From: Vibrio jasicida CAIM 1864 = LMG 25398
GTDB taxonomy: Bacteria; Pseudomonadota; Gammaproteobacteria; Enterobacterales; Vibrionaceae
Reading direction: 5' to 3'
Length of the DNA stretch: 64,000 nt
Assembly: GCF_000400365.1 (NCBI RefSeq)
Contig: NZ_BAOG01000056.1
Location: 34,085 to 98,084 of the forward strand
The translations under genes and the position numbers were made by a program. A model generated the notes under the pieces. It did not search any database. It was not told the DNA's origin and was given only the letters and a program-made list of their open reading frames with translations. This document shows, piece after piece, positions 35,898-45,376 of this stretch (within the stretch, counting starts at the first letter, position 1; the number at the start of each line of letters is the position of its first letter).

Positions 35898-36359
35898 TCA
35901 CTCCGCCGACATTTCGACGTCTATTTTCAGACGATTAGCGTTCGATATAACAACAACTCTCTGTCCATTTTCATAAGTATAGTCACATGTATAACTATTA
36001 CTTTTAATTGCTCCACGAATTTCTAACAACTCGCTCGCCATAATTTTACGTTGCGGGTAATGGACCGCCAACCAATAGTCACAATCAAGCGCACCGCTTG
36101 ATTTGAAAGGTGACACTAAGCCCCCTTCTGTCATATTAAGCTCAAAACCGTCCATTAACAGCAACTTAGGCTCTCCATGAACGAGCCAAGCTTGGTGGTA
36201 TCGTTGCACACTATCTTGCATCCAAACCTTAGCAAGTTTCGCTCCTGTTTCTTGCGCTTCTTGCTCTATCGGTTTTAACTTTTGCATAAATGCGGCAAGC
36301 ACAATAATTCCAACGACAGCAGCAAGAATCAGTGTCGCTCGACTTTGATTTTCAACCAC
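35898..36359 (-). CDS. mshF: MshF, MSHA biogenesis protein
   Basis: The 153-residue protein has one N-terminal membrane helix (about residues 8-25) and a short periplasmic domain. It has no prepilin cleavage motif. Position between mshG and mshA identifies it. Its role in pilus biogenesis is not established. It follows mshG by four bases. The next gene downstream is mshA, after a gap of 290 bases that contains no ORF for mshB. Confidence 0.85.
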   Translation of the reverse strand: MVENQSRATLILAAVVGIIVLAAFMQKLKPIEQEAQETGAKLAKVWMQDSVQRYHQAWLVHGEPKLLLMDGFELNMTEGGLVSPFKSSGALDCDYWLAVHYPQRKIMASELLEIRGAIKSNSYTCDYTYENGQRVVVISNANRLKIDVEMSAE

Positions 36360-36363
36360 CCCG

Positions 36364-37587
36364 TTAGCCGCCTTTGATGATGTCCAGCATCCCCCACATC
36401 GGCAGGAAGATACCCAATGCCAGTACCATCACCATGCCCGCAACAATGACCAAAAGTAACGGTTCTATTCGGGCAGTCAGGGTTTTTAAGTCGTAATCTA
36501 CTTCACGGTCATAAAAGTCCGAAACTTCCAATAGCAGTTCATCAATTCGACCCGTTTCTTCGCCCACGGCAATCATCTGGATGACCAGAGGCGTAAAAAT
36601 CTTACTGTTGATTGCCGTGACAGAAATGGTACTACCCGCTTCAATCGCCGATTTCATCTCAAGAATTCGGTTTTCTAAGAACTTGTTGCCAAGCGCTTCA
36701 CCAGCCAATGCAAGTGATTGGTTTAGAGGCACACCGGATTTCAGCATCAACGAGAAGGTTCTTGAAAATCGAGAAAGCTGGGCACGGTTCACAATGTCGC
36801 CGACAATGGGTAATCTCAAGCGCAGTTTATCGAACTTCTCTCGCCCATCTGCAGTTGCAACCCAAGAGCGGAAGATTAAGAACGCACCAACGATGGCAGC
36901 AATCAACAAGCCCCAGTAATTAACAAAAAAGTTAGACGTCGCAATCAAGACTCGTGTAGGCAATGGCAGTTCCACACCGAAACGAGTGAACATAGAGGCA
37001 AATTCAGGGATAACCAGAATGTTCAAAATAAACATCGCAATGGTAATAAAAACAATCACAAAGGTTGGATAGCGCATTGCAGCTTTGATGCGCTTACGCG
37101 TCTCCAGCTCTTGCTCGTAATAGTTAGCTAATTGCAGCAATGCTTCATCAAGACGACCGGTGTTTTCACCTACGTTGATCATCGACACAAACAGCGGACT
37201 GAACACTTTGGTGTGAGGTTGCATTGCTGAAGACAAACCACGACCGTTGCTTAACTCGGCAACCACATCTTCAAGCGCTTCTTTCAGTTGCTTGTTTTCG
37301 CAGTTTTGTAGCAAACCACGCATAGAACGCAGTAGCGGTACACCCGCTTTGGTCAGACTAAAGAGCTGACGAGAAAATAAGATAATGACTTCAAGCGGAA
37401 TAGCAGGCACAAACAGTTTGGATAAACTGACTTTGCTCTTTACCCCTTCTTTCTCTAAACGCAGGTTTAAGGGAATAATACCCTTGTTCATCAACGCTTC
37501 CGCCGCCGATTCTGAATTTACAGCCTCGACTTTACCACTGGTTGATGAGCCGTCTAAGGTGCGGCCTTGATAACGAAAAGTTGGCAT
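36364..37587 (-). CDS. mshG: MshG, inner-membrane platform protein (PilC/GspF family)
   Basis: MshG is the polytopic platform that couples the ATPase MshE to pilin extraction. The 407-residue protein has two T2SSF domains (about residues 65-190 and 270-390), each with the family sequence (FSRQLFSLTKAGVPLLRSM; FSRTFSLMLKSGVPLNQSL), and three membrane helices. It follows mshE by eight bases. Confidence 0.95.
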   Translation of the reverse strand: MPTFRYQGRTLDGSSTSGKVEAVNSESAAEALMNKGIIPLNLRLEKEGVKSKVSLSKLFVPAIPLEVIILFSRQLFSLTKAGVPLLRSMRGLLQNCENKQLKEALEDVVAELSNGRGLSSAMQPHTKVFSPLFVSMINVGENTGRLDEALLQLANYYEQELETRKRIKAAMRYPTFVIVFITIAMFILNILVIPEFASMFTRFGVELPLPTRVLIATSNFFVNYWGLLIAAIVGAFLIFRSWVATADGREKFDKLRLRLPIVGDIVNRAQLSRFSRTFSLMLKSGVPLNQSLALAGEALGNKFLENRILEMKSAIEAGSTISVTAINSKIFTPLVIQMIAVGEETGRIDELLLEVSDFYDREVDYDLKTLTARIEPLLLVIVAGMVMVLALGIFLPMWGMLDIIKGG

Positions 37588-37595
37588 TCACTTAC

Positions 37596-39320
37596 CTACA
37601 TTAGAATTGGATCGATTTTACCGGAAGCATCGCCTTCACCCAGAGCCATCACTTCATCCAAGCTGACTGAGCCTTGCAATGCGAGTTCCATTGCAGAAGC
37701 AAGCAGCGGCTTGTAGTTGCCTGAACGTCGAGCCACTTGAGCAAAACCCACTGCGTCGTTTGCACGTAACTTATCCATCATTTCATGCTCAAGCTCGAGC
37801 ATTTCAAACACACCGATTCGGCCTCGGTAGCCCGTTAAGTTACAGTTTTGGCAACCGACACCTTTATGGAAAGTCGCACCAACTTGGTTCGGGAATCGAC
37901 CCGCTAGCCATTGTTGACGAGCACCATCAAGCTGTTCTGTCGTTTTACAATCCGGACAAACTCGGCGCACTAGACGCTGAGCAACCACCGCGCGCACGGC
38001 ACTTGCCACCAAGTAACCAGGCGCCCCCATGTCGATCATACGAAGAGCGCTATCAACAGCATCGTTAGTGTGCAAGGTACTTAATACCAAGTGACCTGTC
38101 AGTGCGGCACGCAAACCGATTTCGACCGTCTCTTGGTCACGCATCTCACCAATAAGAATGATATCCGGGTCCTGACGAAGGAAAGTTCGCAGCACGCGAG
38201 AGAACGTCAGGTCAATTTTGCTGTTGATTTGAACCTGAGTAATACGAGGTAATCGGTATTCCACCGGGTCTTCTGCGGTGATGATTTTTTTACCCGGCTC
38301 GTTCAATTCACTCAACGCACCGTAAAGCGTGGTGGTTTTACCAGAACCCGTCGGGCCGGTAACCAAGATCATACCGTGAGGGCGAGACAGTTGGCGACGA
38401 AGACGCGAAAGCAACTCTGCGGGCAAACCAGAATCCTCAAGCTTACGCAAACCAGAGGATTGGTTGAGTAGACGCATTACCACCGATTCGCCGTACTGAG
38501 TCGGCAATGTCGACATACGAATGTCGATCGACTGACCACGTACTTTGATATTAAAGCGACCGTCTTGTGGCAAGCGCTTCTCGGAGATATCTAAATGCGC
38601 CATCAATTTAAGACGAAGTACCAAAGCTGAAGCAATATTGACTTCGTTCAGTAACGTTTCATGCAACACACCATCGACGCGCTGACGCAAGCGTAGGACT
38701 TTGTCGTCTGGTTCAATATGGATATCCGAAGCGCCCACTTGAACCGCATCTTCAAACATCGAATTAACCAGCTTAACAACCGTAACTTCTTCGCTGTCTG
38801 CTCCGTCAATACCGTAATCAAATGCCTCGACATCTTGGTGCTCAGCTTGCAACTGCTCGGCAAACGATGCGATTTCTTTGGTTCGGCGGTAGTAACGGTC
38901 AAAGCTTTCAACCAGTTGACGCTCAGGGGCAATGATGAATTCCAGATTGTATTCGCCCAACAAGTTCATTAATGACTCTTGAGTAAACAAATCCGCAGGA
39001 TCACTCATTGCAACACGCAACGTATCACCATTTTGAGCGACGACCATGGCACGTAAGCGTCGAGCATGAACTTCAGGAAGAATCGGCACCGCCTCTGCAT
39101 CGACAGGCGCACGACTTAAATCAATCAGCGGTAAACCCAGTTGCTGCGATAAAAACTCGAGCATCTGCTTTTCACTGATAAAACCAAGGTCAATCAATGC
39201 ATCACCAAGCTTCTGCCCTGTACTATGCTGCGCCGCTAACGCTTGTTGCACTTGGTCTTCAGAAACAATACCTTCTTCAACCAACAGATCGCCAAGGCGT
39301 TTTCTCAACTGAATTCTCAT
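37596..39320 (-). CDS. mshE: MshE, pilus extension ATPase with c-di-GMP-binding MshEN module
   Basis: MshE drives MSHA pilus extension and is directly activated by c-di-GMP in V. cholerae. The 574-residue protein keeps both copies of the 24-residue MshEN c-di-GMP motif (starting RLGDLLVEEG at residue 8 and KLGDALIDLG at residue 37). The GspE/PilB ATPase follows, with Walker A GPTGSGKTTT, Asp and His boxes, and two CxxC pairs of the zinc site (CPDC, CQNC). Its start overlaps the mshN end by four bases. The retraction ATPase PilT is not in the window. Confidence 0.96.
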   Translation of the reverse strand: MRIQLRKRLGDLLVEEGIVSEDQVQQALAAQHSTGQKLGDALIDLGFISEKQMLEFLSQQLGLPLIDLSRAPVDAEAVPILPEVHARRLRAMVVAQNGDTLRVAMSDPADLFTQESLMNLLGEYNLEFIIAPERQLVESFDRYYRRTKEIASFAEQLQAEHQDVEAFDYGIDGADSEEVTVVKLVNSMFEDAVQVGASDIHIEPDDKVLRLRQRVDGVLHETLLNEVNIASALVLRLKLMAHLDISEKRLPQDGRFNIKVRGQSIDIRMSTLPTQYGESVVMRLLNQSSGLRKLEDSGLPAELLSRLRRQLSRPHGMILVTGPTGSGKTTTLYGALSELNEPGKKIITAEDPVEYRLPRITQVQINSKIDLTFSRVLRTFLRQDPDIILIGEMRDQETVEIGLRAALTGHLVLSTLHTNDAVDSALRMIDMGAPGYLVASAVRAVVAQRLVRRVCPDCKTTEQLDGARQQWLAGRFPNQVGATFHKGVGCQNCNLTGYRGRIGVFEMLELEHEMMDKLRANDAVGFAQVARRSGNYKPLLASAMELALQGSVSLDEVMALGEGDASGKIDPILM

Positions 39321-40414
39321 TGCGCATTCTCCAGTTGTTTTAAGATGTTCAGACGATCACGAATAAATGCCTGAGATTGATTTGAGATACCCACTTTACC
39401 CAGCGCCTGCTGATAAGAAGCAATCGCCGATGTAAAGCTTAAAGTGCGCTCCTGTTGAATCGCGAGGCCTAGCCACCAGCGTGCATTTTCTGGTTCACGC
39501 TGCGTCAGTAACTGGTAGCTTTCGAGCGCAATGTCATTTTGCTTCTGCTTTTGAGCCAATGCAGCACGCATCGCAAGATAATCACGAGTCGGTGAATCCG
39601 GCAGGTAGGCTAATGGGCTGAGTGCTGCTTCTGGTTGATCTGCTTTGACTAAAAGCTTGGATAACGCTAAACGCAAACCTTGGTTATCTGTATCGAGCTG
39701 AATGCCAGCTTGTAGAATTTCATAAGCTTTGCGTGTATCCCCTTTACCAAAGTAAAGCGCCGATAGCTTCTGGCGAGCTTCGACGTTACTTGGTTGATAA
39801 CGCAATGCTTCGGAGAAAGCAGCCAGTGCTGTCTTCATGTCATTGGCATCCATGGCTTTGTCTGCACGACCTAGCGCTTTCTCCGCCAACTGTTGATGCG
39901 TCAATTCCACTTGTTCAATACGCATTGAACTGTCTTGTGCTGCCGTTGATGTTTGTTGCGTACTGCCACTCAAACTCGCTAATAAAATAGGCTGCTCTTG
40001 TGCGCTGACGACTTGCTTACGAGGCTCGAAATCGTCGACTTGTGGAACCGCTTTCACCACAGGAACTTGTACCGTTACTTTGGGTCTTTCAATTCTTTGC
40101 GCATACACCACATTGTCTAACTCAGGCGTCACCTTACTTGTTGGTGAGTGGCTCACTTCAACCACTTGAGCGGAAGGACGATTAGCCTGACTAACGGACA
40201 TCACGGTAGTCGTCGCCATGTTTTCAACGGGCGCTGGACCTTGAGACACAGCCCATCCGCCGACGGCTAAGCTCAATGAAAAGCCACCAACGAGCCAAAG
40301 CCACGGTTTGCTACGTGAGATACTCGGAATATCGGCCTTGGTTAAATCCGAAGGCGATTCTTTTTCAGCAAGTTCTGATAATGCTTTATTGATGGCACTC
40401 AAGGTTAGCTCCAT
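39317..40414 (-). CDS. mshN: MshN, TPR protein of MSHA biogenesis
   Basis: The 365-residue protein has a short cytoplasmic N-terminus, one membrane helix (about residues 33-50, WLWLVGGFSLSLAVGGWAV) and several tetratricopeptide repeats in the second half (ALGRADKAMDANDMKTALAA; EARQKLSALYFGKGDTRKAY). It probably acts as a periplasmic scaffold linking the inner-membrane machine with the MshL secretin; this is an inference. I use the ATG at 40414, which overlaps mshM by ten bases. Confidence 0.88.
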   Translation of the reverse strand: MELTLSAINKALSELAEKESPSDLTKADIPSISRSKPWLWLVGGFSLSLAVGGWAVSQGPAPVENMATTTVMSVSQANRPSAQVVEVSHSPTSKVTPELDNVVYAQRIERPKVTVQVPVVKAVPQVDDFEPRKQVVSAQEQPILLASLSGSTQQTSTAAQDSSMRIEQVELTHQQLAEKALGRADKAMDANDMKTALAAFSEALRYQPSNVEARQKLSALYFGKGDTRKAYEILQAGIQLDTDNQGLRLALSKLLVKADQPEAALSPLAYLPDSPTRDYLAMRAALAQKQKQNDIALESYQLLTQREPENARWWLGLAIQQERTLSFTSAIASYQQALGKVGISNQSQAFIRDRLNILKQLENAQ

Positions 40415-41244
40415 CCCCAAAATCTTGGAGTTTTAAACTTAGGTTTACGTGCATCGAAGGTATCGTGCATCGCAACGTAAACGTGTTGATTTTTCAAAAG
40501 CGTACAACGGTCATTAAACGCCGAAAGCAGGGCTTTATGGCTAATTTGGTTAATCAAACGAGGAATTCCCATCGCCGAACGCCAAATGGCTTTCTTCTGC
40601 TCTATTGAAAAGATGTGCGCACCATTACCGGCCTTGTCTAAACGGTTATTGATGTACGCCACCCCTTCTTCAATAGAGAGAGGGCGAAGTTGGCAACTGA
40701 ACGTAATGCGTTGACGAAACTGTCTGAGTTCATGCGTTTCTAAACGCTCATCCAATTCAGGCTGACCAAATAAAACCAATTGGATCAGCTTATCTTGTTC
40801 GGTTTCTAAGTTGCCGAATAAACGTAGAGTCTCGAGTGCTTCTGTTGAAAGCGCTTGTGCCTCATCGACAATAAGAACAGTGTTCTTACCTGAAGCGTGT
40901 ACTTCAATCAGATGCTCTTGAATCAGTGAAACGATTTTTAATGGGTCGGTATCTTCGATGCCAAGCTCTCTTGCGACTGCAAACTGAAGCTGCTCACCGC
41001 TCAATACTGGATTAGGCAAATAAACCAATTCCACTTGTGATTCGATTTGCTCAATCAGCTTGCGGCAAACCATCGTTTTACCTGTGCCGACTTCCCCAGT
41101 CACCTTGATAACCCCTTCTCCCATTTTGACCGCAGCCATAATAGTTTGAATGGCCTCATAATGAGGGACTAACCCCAGAAACATTTCTGTGTTTGGGGTT
41201 AGAGAGAAAGGCTGAACTCGAAATCCAAAATGCGACAAGTACAT
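40405..41244 (-). CDS. mshM: MshM, AAA ATPase (ExeA/GspA-like)
   Basis: The 279-residue AAA+ protein has Walker A GEVGTGKT (residues 50-57), Walker B TVLIVDEAQ and the ExeA-type start YLSHFGFRVQPFSLTPNTE. ExeA/GspA relatives help secretins assemble through the peptidoglycan. The C-terminal peptidoglycan-binding part of ExeA is absent here, so a cytoplasmic role is more likely. It lies between mshL and mshN. Confidence 0.9.
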   Translation of the reverse strand: MYLSHFGFRVQPFSLTPNTEMFLGLVPHYEAIQTIMAAVKMGEGVIKVTGEVGTGKTMVCRKLIEQIESQVELVYLPNPVLSGEQLQFAVARELGIEDTDPLKIVSLIQEHLIEVHASGKNTVLIVDEAQALSTEALETLRLFGNLETEQDKLIQLVLFGQPELDERLETHELRQFRQRITFSCQLRPLSIEEGVAYINNRLDKAGNGAHIFSIEQKKAIWRSAMGIPRLINQISHKALLSAFNDRCTLLKNQHVYVAMHDTFDARKPKFKTPRFWGWS

Positions 41245-41289
41245 AGTCGAATCACAAAACCACGTTTAAACGACACTTCCTAACGCTGA

Positions 41290-42924
41290 TTACTCAGCGT
41301 CAGGGAACCACTCTTGCAATAAATCACGTGAACGCTCTAGCTCTTTCTGCCACGTGTTCACACCAACAACCGTTGGCTTTAGCAAAATAACCAACTCTGT
41401 TTTTTGCGTCACATTGTTGATGTTGCGGAATAAATTACCAAGCGCGGGTACATCACCTAAGAACGGTACTTTCGATACTTGCTCTAGGTTTTGCTGCTTC
41501 ATCAAACCACCAATAACAACCACATCACCATCTTTTGCGCGAATTACAGAATCAGATTCACGAATCGAGCTTTTCGCTAGTGGAAGTTGGATGTTTTGGA
41601 AGTCGCCACCAAGGTTAAGGTTCTTAATCTCTTCTTCCACTTCAATAACTGCAGGATGAACGTGCAGGAACACATTGCCTTTATTATCGATTTGCGGAGT
41701 CACATCTAGAGAGATACCAGAGAAGAAAGGTGTAAGCTCCACTTCAGGCACCGCGTTGGAGTTCTCGCCATTACCTGCATTACTTGACAGCTCGGTAACG
41801 AAGTACTCGTCGGTACCCACTTTAATGACGGACTTTTGATTGTTTGCTGCGGTGATGCGCGGACTAGAAAGCACGTTCAAATCACCTTGAGTGGCCATGA
41901 AGTTCATTACCGCTTCAAAGTTACCATCAGAGAAAGTAACGTTAGTTTGTCCACCGAGTAGCGAGCCAATTGCATCTAAAGGTAGTGTCACTGGGTTTCG
42001 GTCAACGACAACACTACCCGAGTTACCAATAGAGGCTGACATATTTGACCAATTGATACCTTGTTGGTAACCGTCACTTAATGTTACTTCTAGAATTTTT
42101 GCTTCCAGAATAACCTGACGTTGCATACGTTCTTGAGAGACACCCAAGAACTCACGAACTTCGCGAATCTCATCAGGGAAGGCACGAACGGTTATCACAC
42201 CAGCTTGTGGGGTAACGACAACACTCTGGCCTTTGCCAGATCCAATAAGATTCGCGACCGCTTGTTGCAGCATCGGCCAAAAATCACTTTCTGTGATAGT
42301 TTCAATGCGAGTACCACCTGTCGATGTTGTCGAGCTGTCGCCGTTATCGCTGTTTGAATCTGACGAATCAGAATCATCTGAGCCACCACCTGAATTTGAT
42401 GTACCCGCAGACGTCACCGACCCAGTCACAATGCTCGTTAATGAACGACCAGAACGCTTGAACTGTAGGTAATCGACAGGAATCGTAACTGTGCGCATAC
42501 CTGCTGGGTAAATTTGAATCACTTTGCCTGACTTCACAACGTCATAACCATACATGTTTTGTACGACATTAAGCACTTCGTCCAGTGTCACGTCTGATAG
42601 GTTAACCGTAATATTGCCTTGTACAGCAGGGTGGATTGCGACACTGTATTCCGTTCCTTTCACTAAGGAAGCAAAGAAGCTGCGCGCTTCAACTGCATTA
42701 GCTTGGATACGGAAACGCTTCAGAGTGCCTTGCTGAGAAGAAACACTGCTGTCTAGGTTTGGCATAAGATCGGCTTGCACAGAAGAAGGGATATCTTCAA
42801 GTGCACGACTGTTTGCTTCATTGATAGATTCATTCAGTGCTTGCTTCACTTCTACTGGGTCACGGTGACCCATAGAACAACCCATTAAGGAAGCAATCAC
42901 TATTCCTACAACTAATTTGCGCAT
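41290..42924 (-). CDS. mshL: MshL, outer-membrane secretin of the MSHA pilus
   Basis: MshL forms the outer-membrane pore through which the pilus emerges. The 544-residue lipoprotein has a lipobox LMGC (C16), a secretin N-domain/STN region (about 75-150), a second N-domain, and the secretin core with VPFLGDVPALGNLF and the final beta-signal-like LVILLKPTVV. Residues 167-206 are an unusual Ser/Gly/Asp/Asn-rich low-complexity stretch within the N-domain part. It follows mshK by 20 bases. Confidence 0.94.
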   Translation of the reverse strand: MRKLVVGIVIASLMGCSMGHRDPVEVKQALNESINEANSRALEDIPSSVQADLMPNLDSSVSSQQGTLKRFRIQANAVEARSFFASLVKGTEYSVAIHPAVQGNITVNLSDVTLDEVLNVVQNMYGYDVVKSGKVIQIYPAGMRTVTIPVDYLQFKRSGRSLTSIVTGSVTSAGTSNSGGGSDDSDSSDSNSDNGDSSTTSTGGTRIETITESDFWPMLQQAVANLIGSGKGQSVVVTPQAGVITVRAFPDEIREVREFLGVSQERMQRQVILEAKILEVTLSDGYQQGINWSNMSASIGNSGSVVVDRNPVTLPLDAIGSLLGGQTNVTFSDGNFEAVMNFMATQGDLNVLSSPRITAANNQKSVIKVGTDEYFVTELSSNAGNGENSNAVPEVELTPFFSGISLDVTPQIDNKGNVFLHVHPAVIEVEEEIKNLNLGGDFQNIQLPLAKSSIRESDSVIRAKDGDVVVIGGLMKQQNLEQVSKVPFLGDVPALGNLFRNINNVTQKTELVILLKPTVVGVNTWQKELERSRDLLQEWFPDAE

Positions 42925-42944
42925 ATCTGATCAGGCTCTGGTTA

Positions 42945-43280
42945 TTATTTTTTTACGTTCAAACCAAAAAGCTCTAGTTTCCACTGACGGTCACCACGCT
43001 TTAAAGTTACAAATTCACTATTGATACTGGCTACTCGATATCCGTTAAGTTTCACGCCAGGCTCGACAATACGGTTATTCAAAATAGCGACACATTCAGT
43101 GTTCGGCTTACATACGATGCTGTTGAGCGTTGGTAAGCGGTACTGTTTTGCTTTCGGTTTGGCTTGCGATTCTGTCGCTGTTTTTTGCCAGCCAAGAGGC
43201 GCTGTTGGATCTTGGTTGGCCCAACTAGAACCGGCAGCAACCACAAGAACAAGTGAGGTAATGAGTTTCTTAACCACCAA
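42945..43280 (-). CDS. mshK: MshK, PilP-like periplasmic protein
   Basis: The 111-residue protein has a Sec-type signal peptide (about residues 1-21, ending SSWA) and a small beta domain with two cysteines (CKPNTEC), like PilP/GspC homology domains that contact the secretin. In mature form it is short. Its start overlaps the mshJ end by 11 bases. The PilP role is inferred from gene order I-J-K-L matching PilM/N-O-P-Q. Confidence 0.88.
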   Translation of the reverse strand: MVVKKLITSLVLVVAAGSSWANQDPTAPLGWQKTATESQAKPKAKQYRLPTLNSIVCKPNTECVAILNNRIVEPGVKLNGYRVASINSEFVTLKRGDRQWKLELFGLNVKK

Positions 43281-43920
43281 TAAACTCCTCTCTAGAACCT
43301 AATGTGTACACTTCCAACACCAACTTCGCTTTTGGATACGCTTCAACTTTATAACTGAAGCTGCGCCAGTAGTAACTTGCTGGCAAGCTTTCTAATTTGG
43401 TCAAGTAGTTAGCGATGGCAAAGTAATCACCTGTTAACTCCATACGCACTGGGTGCACGTAGTATCCGGAGTATTGAGACGCTTCTTTATCTTCCGTTAT
43501 CGGCTCCGCAGGCAATGTCTGAAGCGACAATAAATGAATTCCGCTTTGCTGCTCCAATACACTTTCGAGCAAAGCTGCCATCTGTGAAGGTGTAATAAGA
43601 TGTTCAATGATCTCTGAAAGCTGCATCGACAGATGTTGACTCTCAGTCAGCAATTGGGAAATTGCTTGATCAATCTCTGCGTTAGGATCCTTTTTCAATT
43701 GAGCCTGAATACGCAAAATGTCAATTTCGGTTTTTTGATTAGTCTGCTTCAAGTTACTCAAGAGTTTGTCGTTACTCACCACTTCATTGAGCTTTGGTTC
43801 CAGTACCAAAGTAAACAGCAGCATCACGACAGTGACCAATCCACATAGTGCGATCAGAACTTTTTCGCGTGCGCTCATTTCATCAAAGCGCTCTTCTAAA
43901 GAAAGCCAGAATTCGTTCAT
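43270..43920 (-). CDS. mshJ: MshJ, PilO-like inner-membrane alignment protein
   Basis: The 216-residue protein has one N-terminal membrane helix (about residues 21-41), a coiled-coil (about 45-105) and a C-terminal ferredoxin-like domain (MELTGDYFAIANYLTKLESL). This is the PilO/GspM architecture. It overlaps mshI by four bases and mshK by 11. Confidence 0.9.
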   Translation of the reverse strand: MNEFWLSLEERFDEMSAREKVLIALCGLVTVVMLLFTLVLEPKLNEVVSNDKLLSNLKQTNQKTEIDILRIQAQLKKDPNAEIDQAISQLLTESQHLSMQLSEIIEHLITPSQMAALLESVLEQQSGIHLLSLQTLPAEPITEDKEASQYSGYYVHPVRMELTGDYFAIANYLTKLESLPASYYWRSFSYKVEAYPKAKLVLEVYTLGSREEFIGG

Positions 43921-45365
43921 TTTTCTTCTTTGCCTCCGCGCGTCTTCAATTCAAAAGTCACGATATTGTCGTCATTACGACCAATCTTCACATCATCAAA
44001 GGTACGACCAATTAAACTGATCTCATTCTTGAACTGGCTGACCCAATTGGGAACAGAACTAGGCGTTCTTGCCAGACCTTTTAAATCTAATGTGTTGTGG
44101 TCGATACGAATTTCAGACAAAGAAATATTATTGCTGCCAAGCTTAGCGAGCGATTGCATCACGCCCGAATAACCTGTGCGTTGGGAATCATCATATTTAC
44201 CAACGGCTTTCAGTGAATCACGCTTGGCTTTTACTTCACGCTCCAGACGCGCTTTGGCAGCGAGTTTATTGGTGTCTGGTTGATGCTTGCGTAACTGAGC
44301 TTGGTAACGATCTAACTCAGATTTCATGATGTTGCCTTTGCTTTTTACAATGGCGATTTCATCTTCTACGCCATCACTTTGCCAAGTCACATAACCGTAA
44401 GAAAGGAAAATAACCGCGGCAGCCACACCCCAAGAAATCGCCACGTTTTTTAGCGTTAGCAGGTTCTTTTTCGGTTTTAAGAAATCTGGATACAGATTAA
44501 CGCGTCGAATATTAGACGTTGCTGCCGTATCGGCTAAGACATGGCCCGAAGGTTCATGATCTTCAGCCAATAATGCAGAAACCTTCGTGCTTAAACGATA
44601 GTTAAGTGACTCAACCAGTTCATTTTCATCTTCATCATCACAACATACTTTCAACTGATGCAATTGCACGTGGCGAAGTTGAGAAGAGAGGTAATCAATC
44701 GAGCGTTGCAACTCAAGAGATAGACTGTCCATCTGCAACTCGCTAGACGGCACACCTGTTAGTGGTGGGGTGACACTACGAATAGAGCGGTGGAATGCGA
44801 TGGTATGCTCGACAAACGCACTGATGCGGAAGTGTCCTCGAGCACTGCGTTGAAGCAATAAAAAGTTGCCAAGTTCACCAGAAGTATCCCCCCAAACGTC
44901 ATCTTCAGGAATGATCGCTTCCAAAGGCAATTGAGCTCGACTTGCCAACAATACCAACTTATCGAGGATCTTTCGTGATAAGACGTAAGCTTGAACTTTG
45001 TTTGAGTTGGGTAACTCAACCGCATCGGCAATGATGTCGATCGCACGTTCAGAGATCAGCTCTTTTAGCAAAAATGGTAGTGCAGCAGGCCACTCATTAC
45101 GCGGCATCGCTGGCTTATCAATTTGATACATCTGATAGTAGTTGTGAGAAAGCACAACCGCTAAAGAATCGTAAGAGCTTGCAGCAACGCTTAACGCTTG
45201 CTCACATGCGCGCTCCCAATTTGATTCTGAGATCTCAAACTTGGATGGTCGACTGCTTCTAAGGGGTGATGATAAATAAACTGCGTCTGGCTGAATAACC
45301 AAAAAGCAAGTGCGACCACCGACCGATGATCGCTTGAGCTTGTCGAGTACTGCTTTAAAATCCAT
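43917..45365 (-). CDS. mshI: MshI, PilM/PilN-like inner-membrane assembly protein
   Basis: The 482-residue protein has a cytoplasmic actin-like PilM/GspL region (about residues 1-280), one membrane helix (about 306-326), a coiled-coil (about 335-395) and a PilN-like periplasmic domain. It thus joins the roles of PilM and PilN in one chain, as GspL does. It is the first structural gene of the operon and follows csrD by 11 bases, so csrD and the msh genes are probably co-transcribed. Confidence 0.92.
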   Translation of the reverse strand: MDFKAVLDKLKRSSVGGRTCFLVIQPDAVYLSSPLRSSRPSKFEISESNWERACEQALSVAASSYDSLAVVLSHNYYQMYQIDKPAMPRNEWPAALPFLLKELISERAIDIIADAVELPNSNKVQAYVLSRKILDKLVLLASRAQLPLEAIIPEDDVWGDTSGELGNFLLLQRSARGHFRISAFVEHTIAFHRSIRSVTPPLTGVPSSELQMDSLSLELQRSIDYLSSQLRHVQLHQLKVCCDDEDENELVESLNYRLSTKVSALLAEDHEPSGHVLADTAATSNIRRVNLYPDFLKPKKNLLTLKNVAISWGVAAAVIFLSYGYVTWQSDGVEDEIAIVKSKGNIMKSELDRYQAQLRKHQPDTNKLAAKARLEREVKAKRDSLKAVGKYDDSQRTGYSGVMQSLAKLGSNNISLSEIRIDHNTLDLKGLARTPSSVPNWVSQFKNEISLIGRTFDDVKIGRNDDNIVTFELKTRGGKEEK

Positions 45366-45376
45366 GATTATTATCT

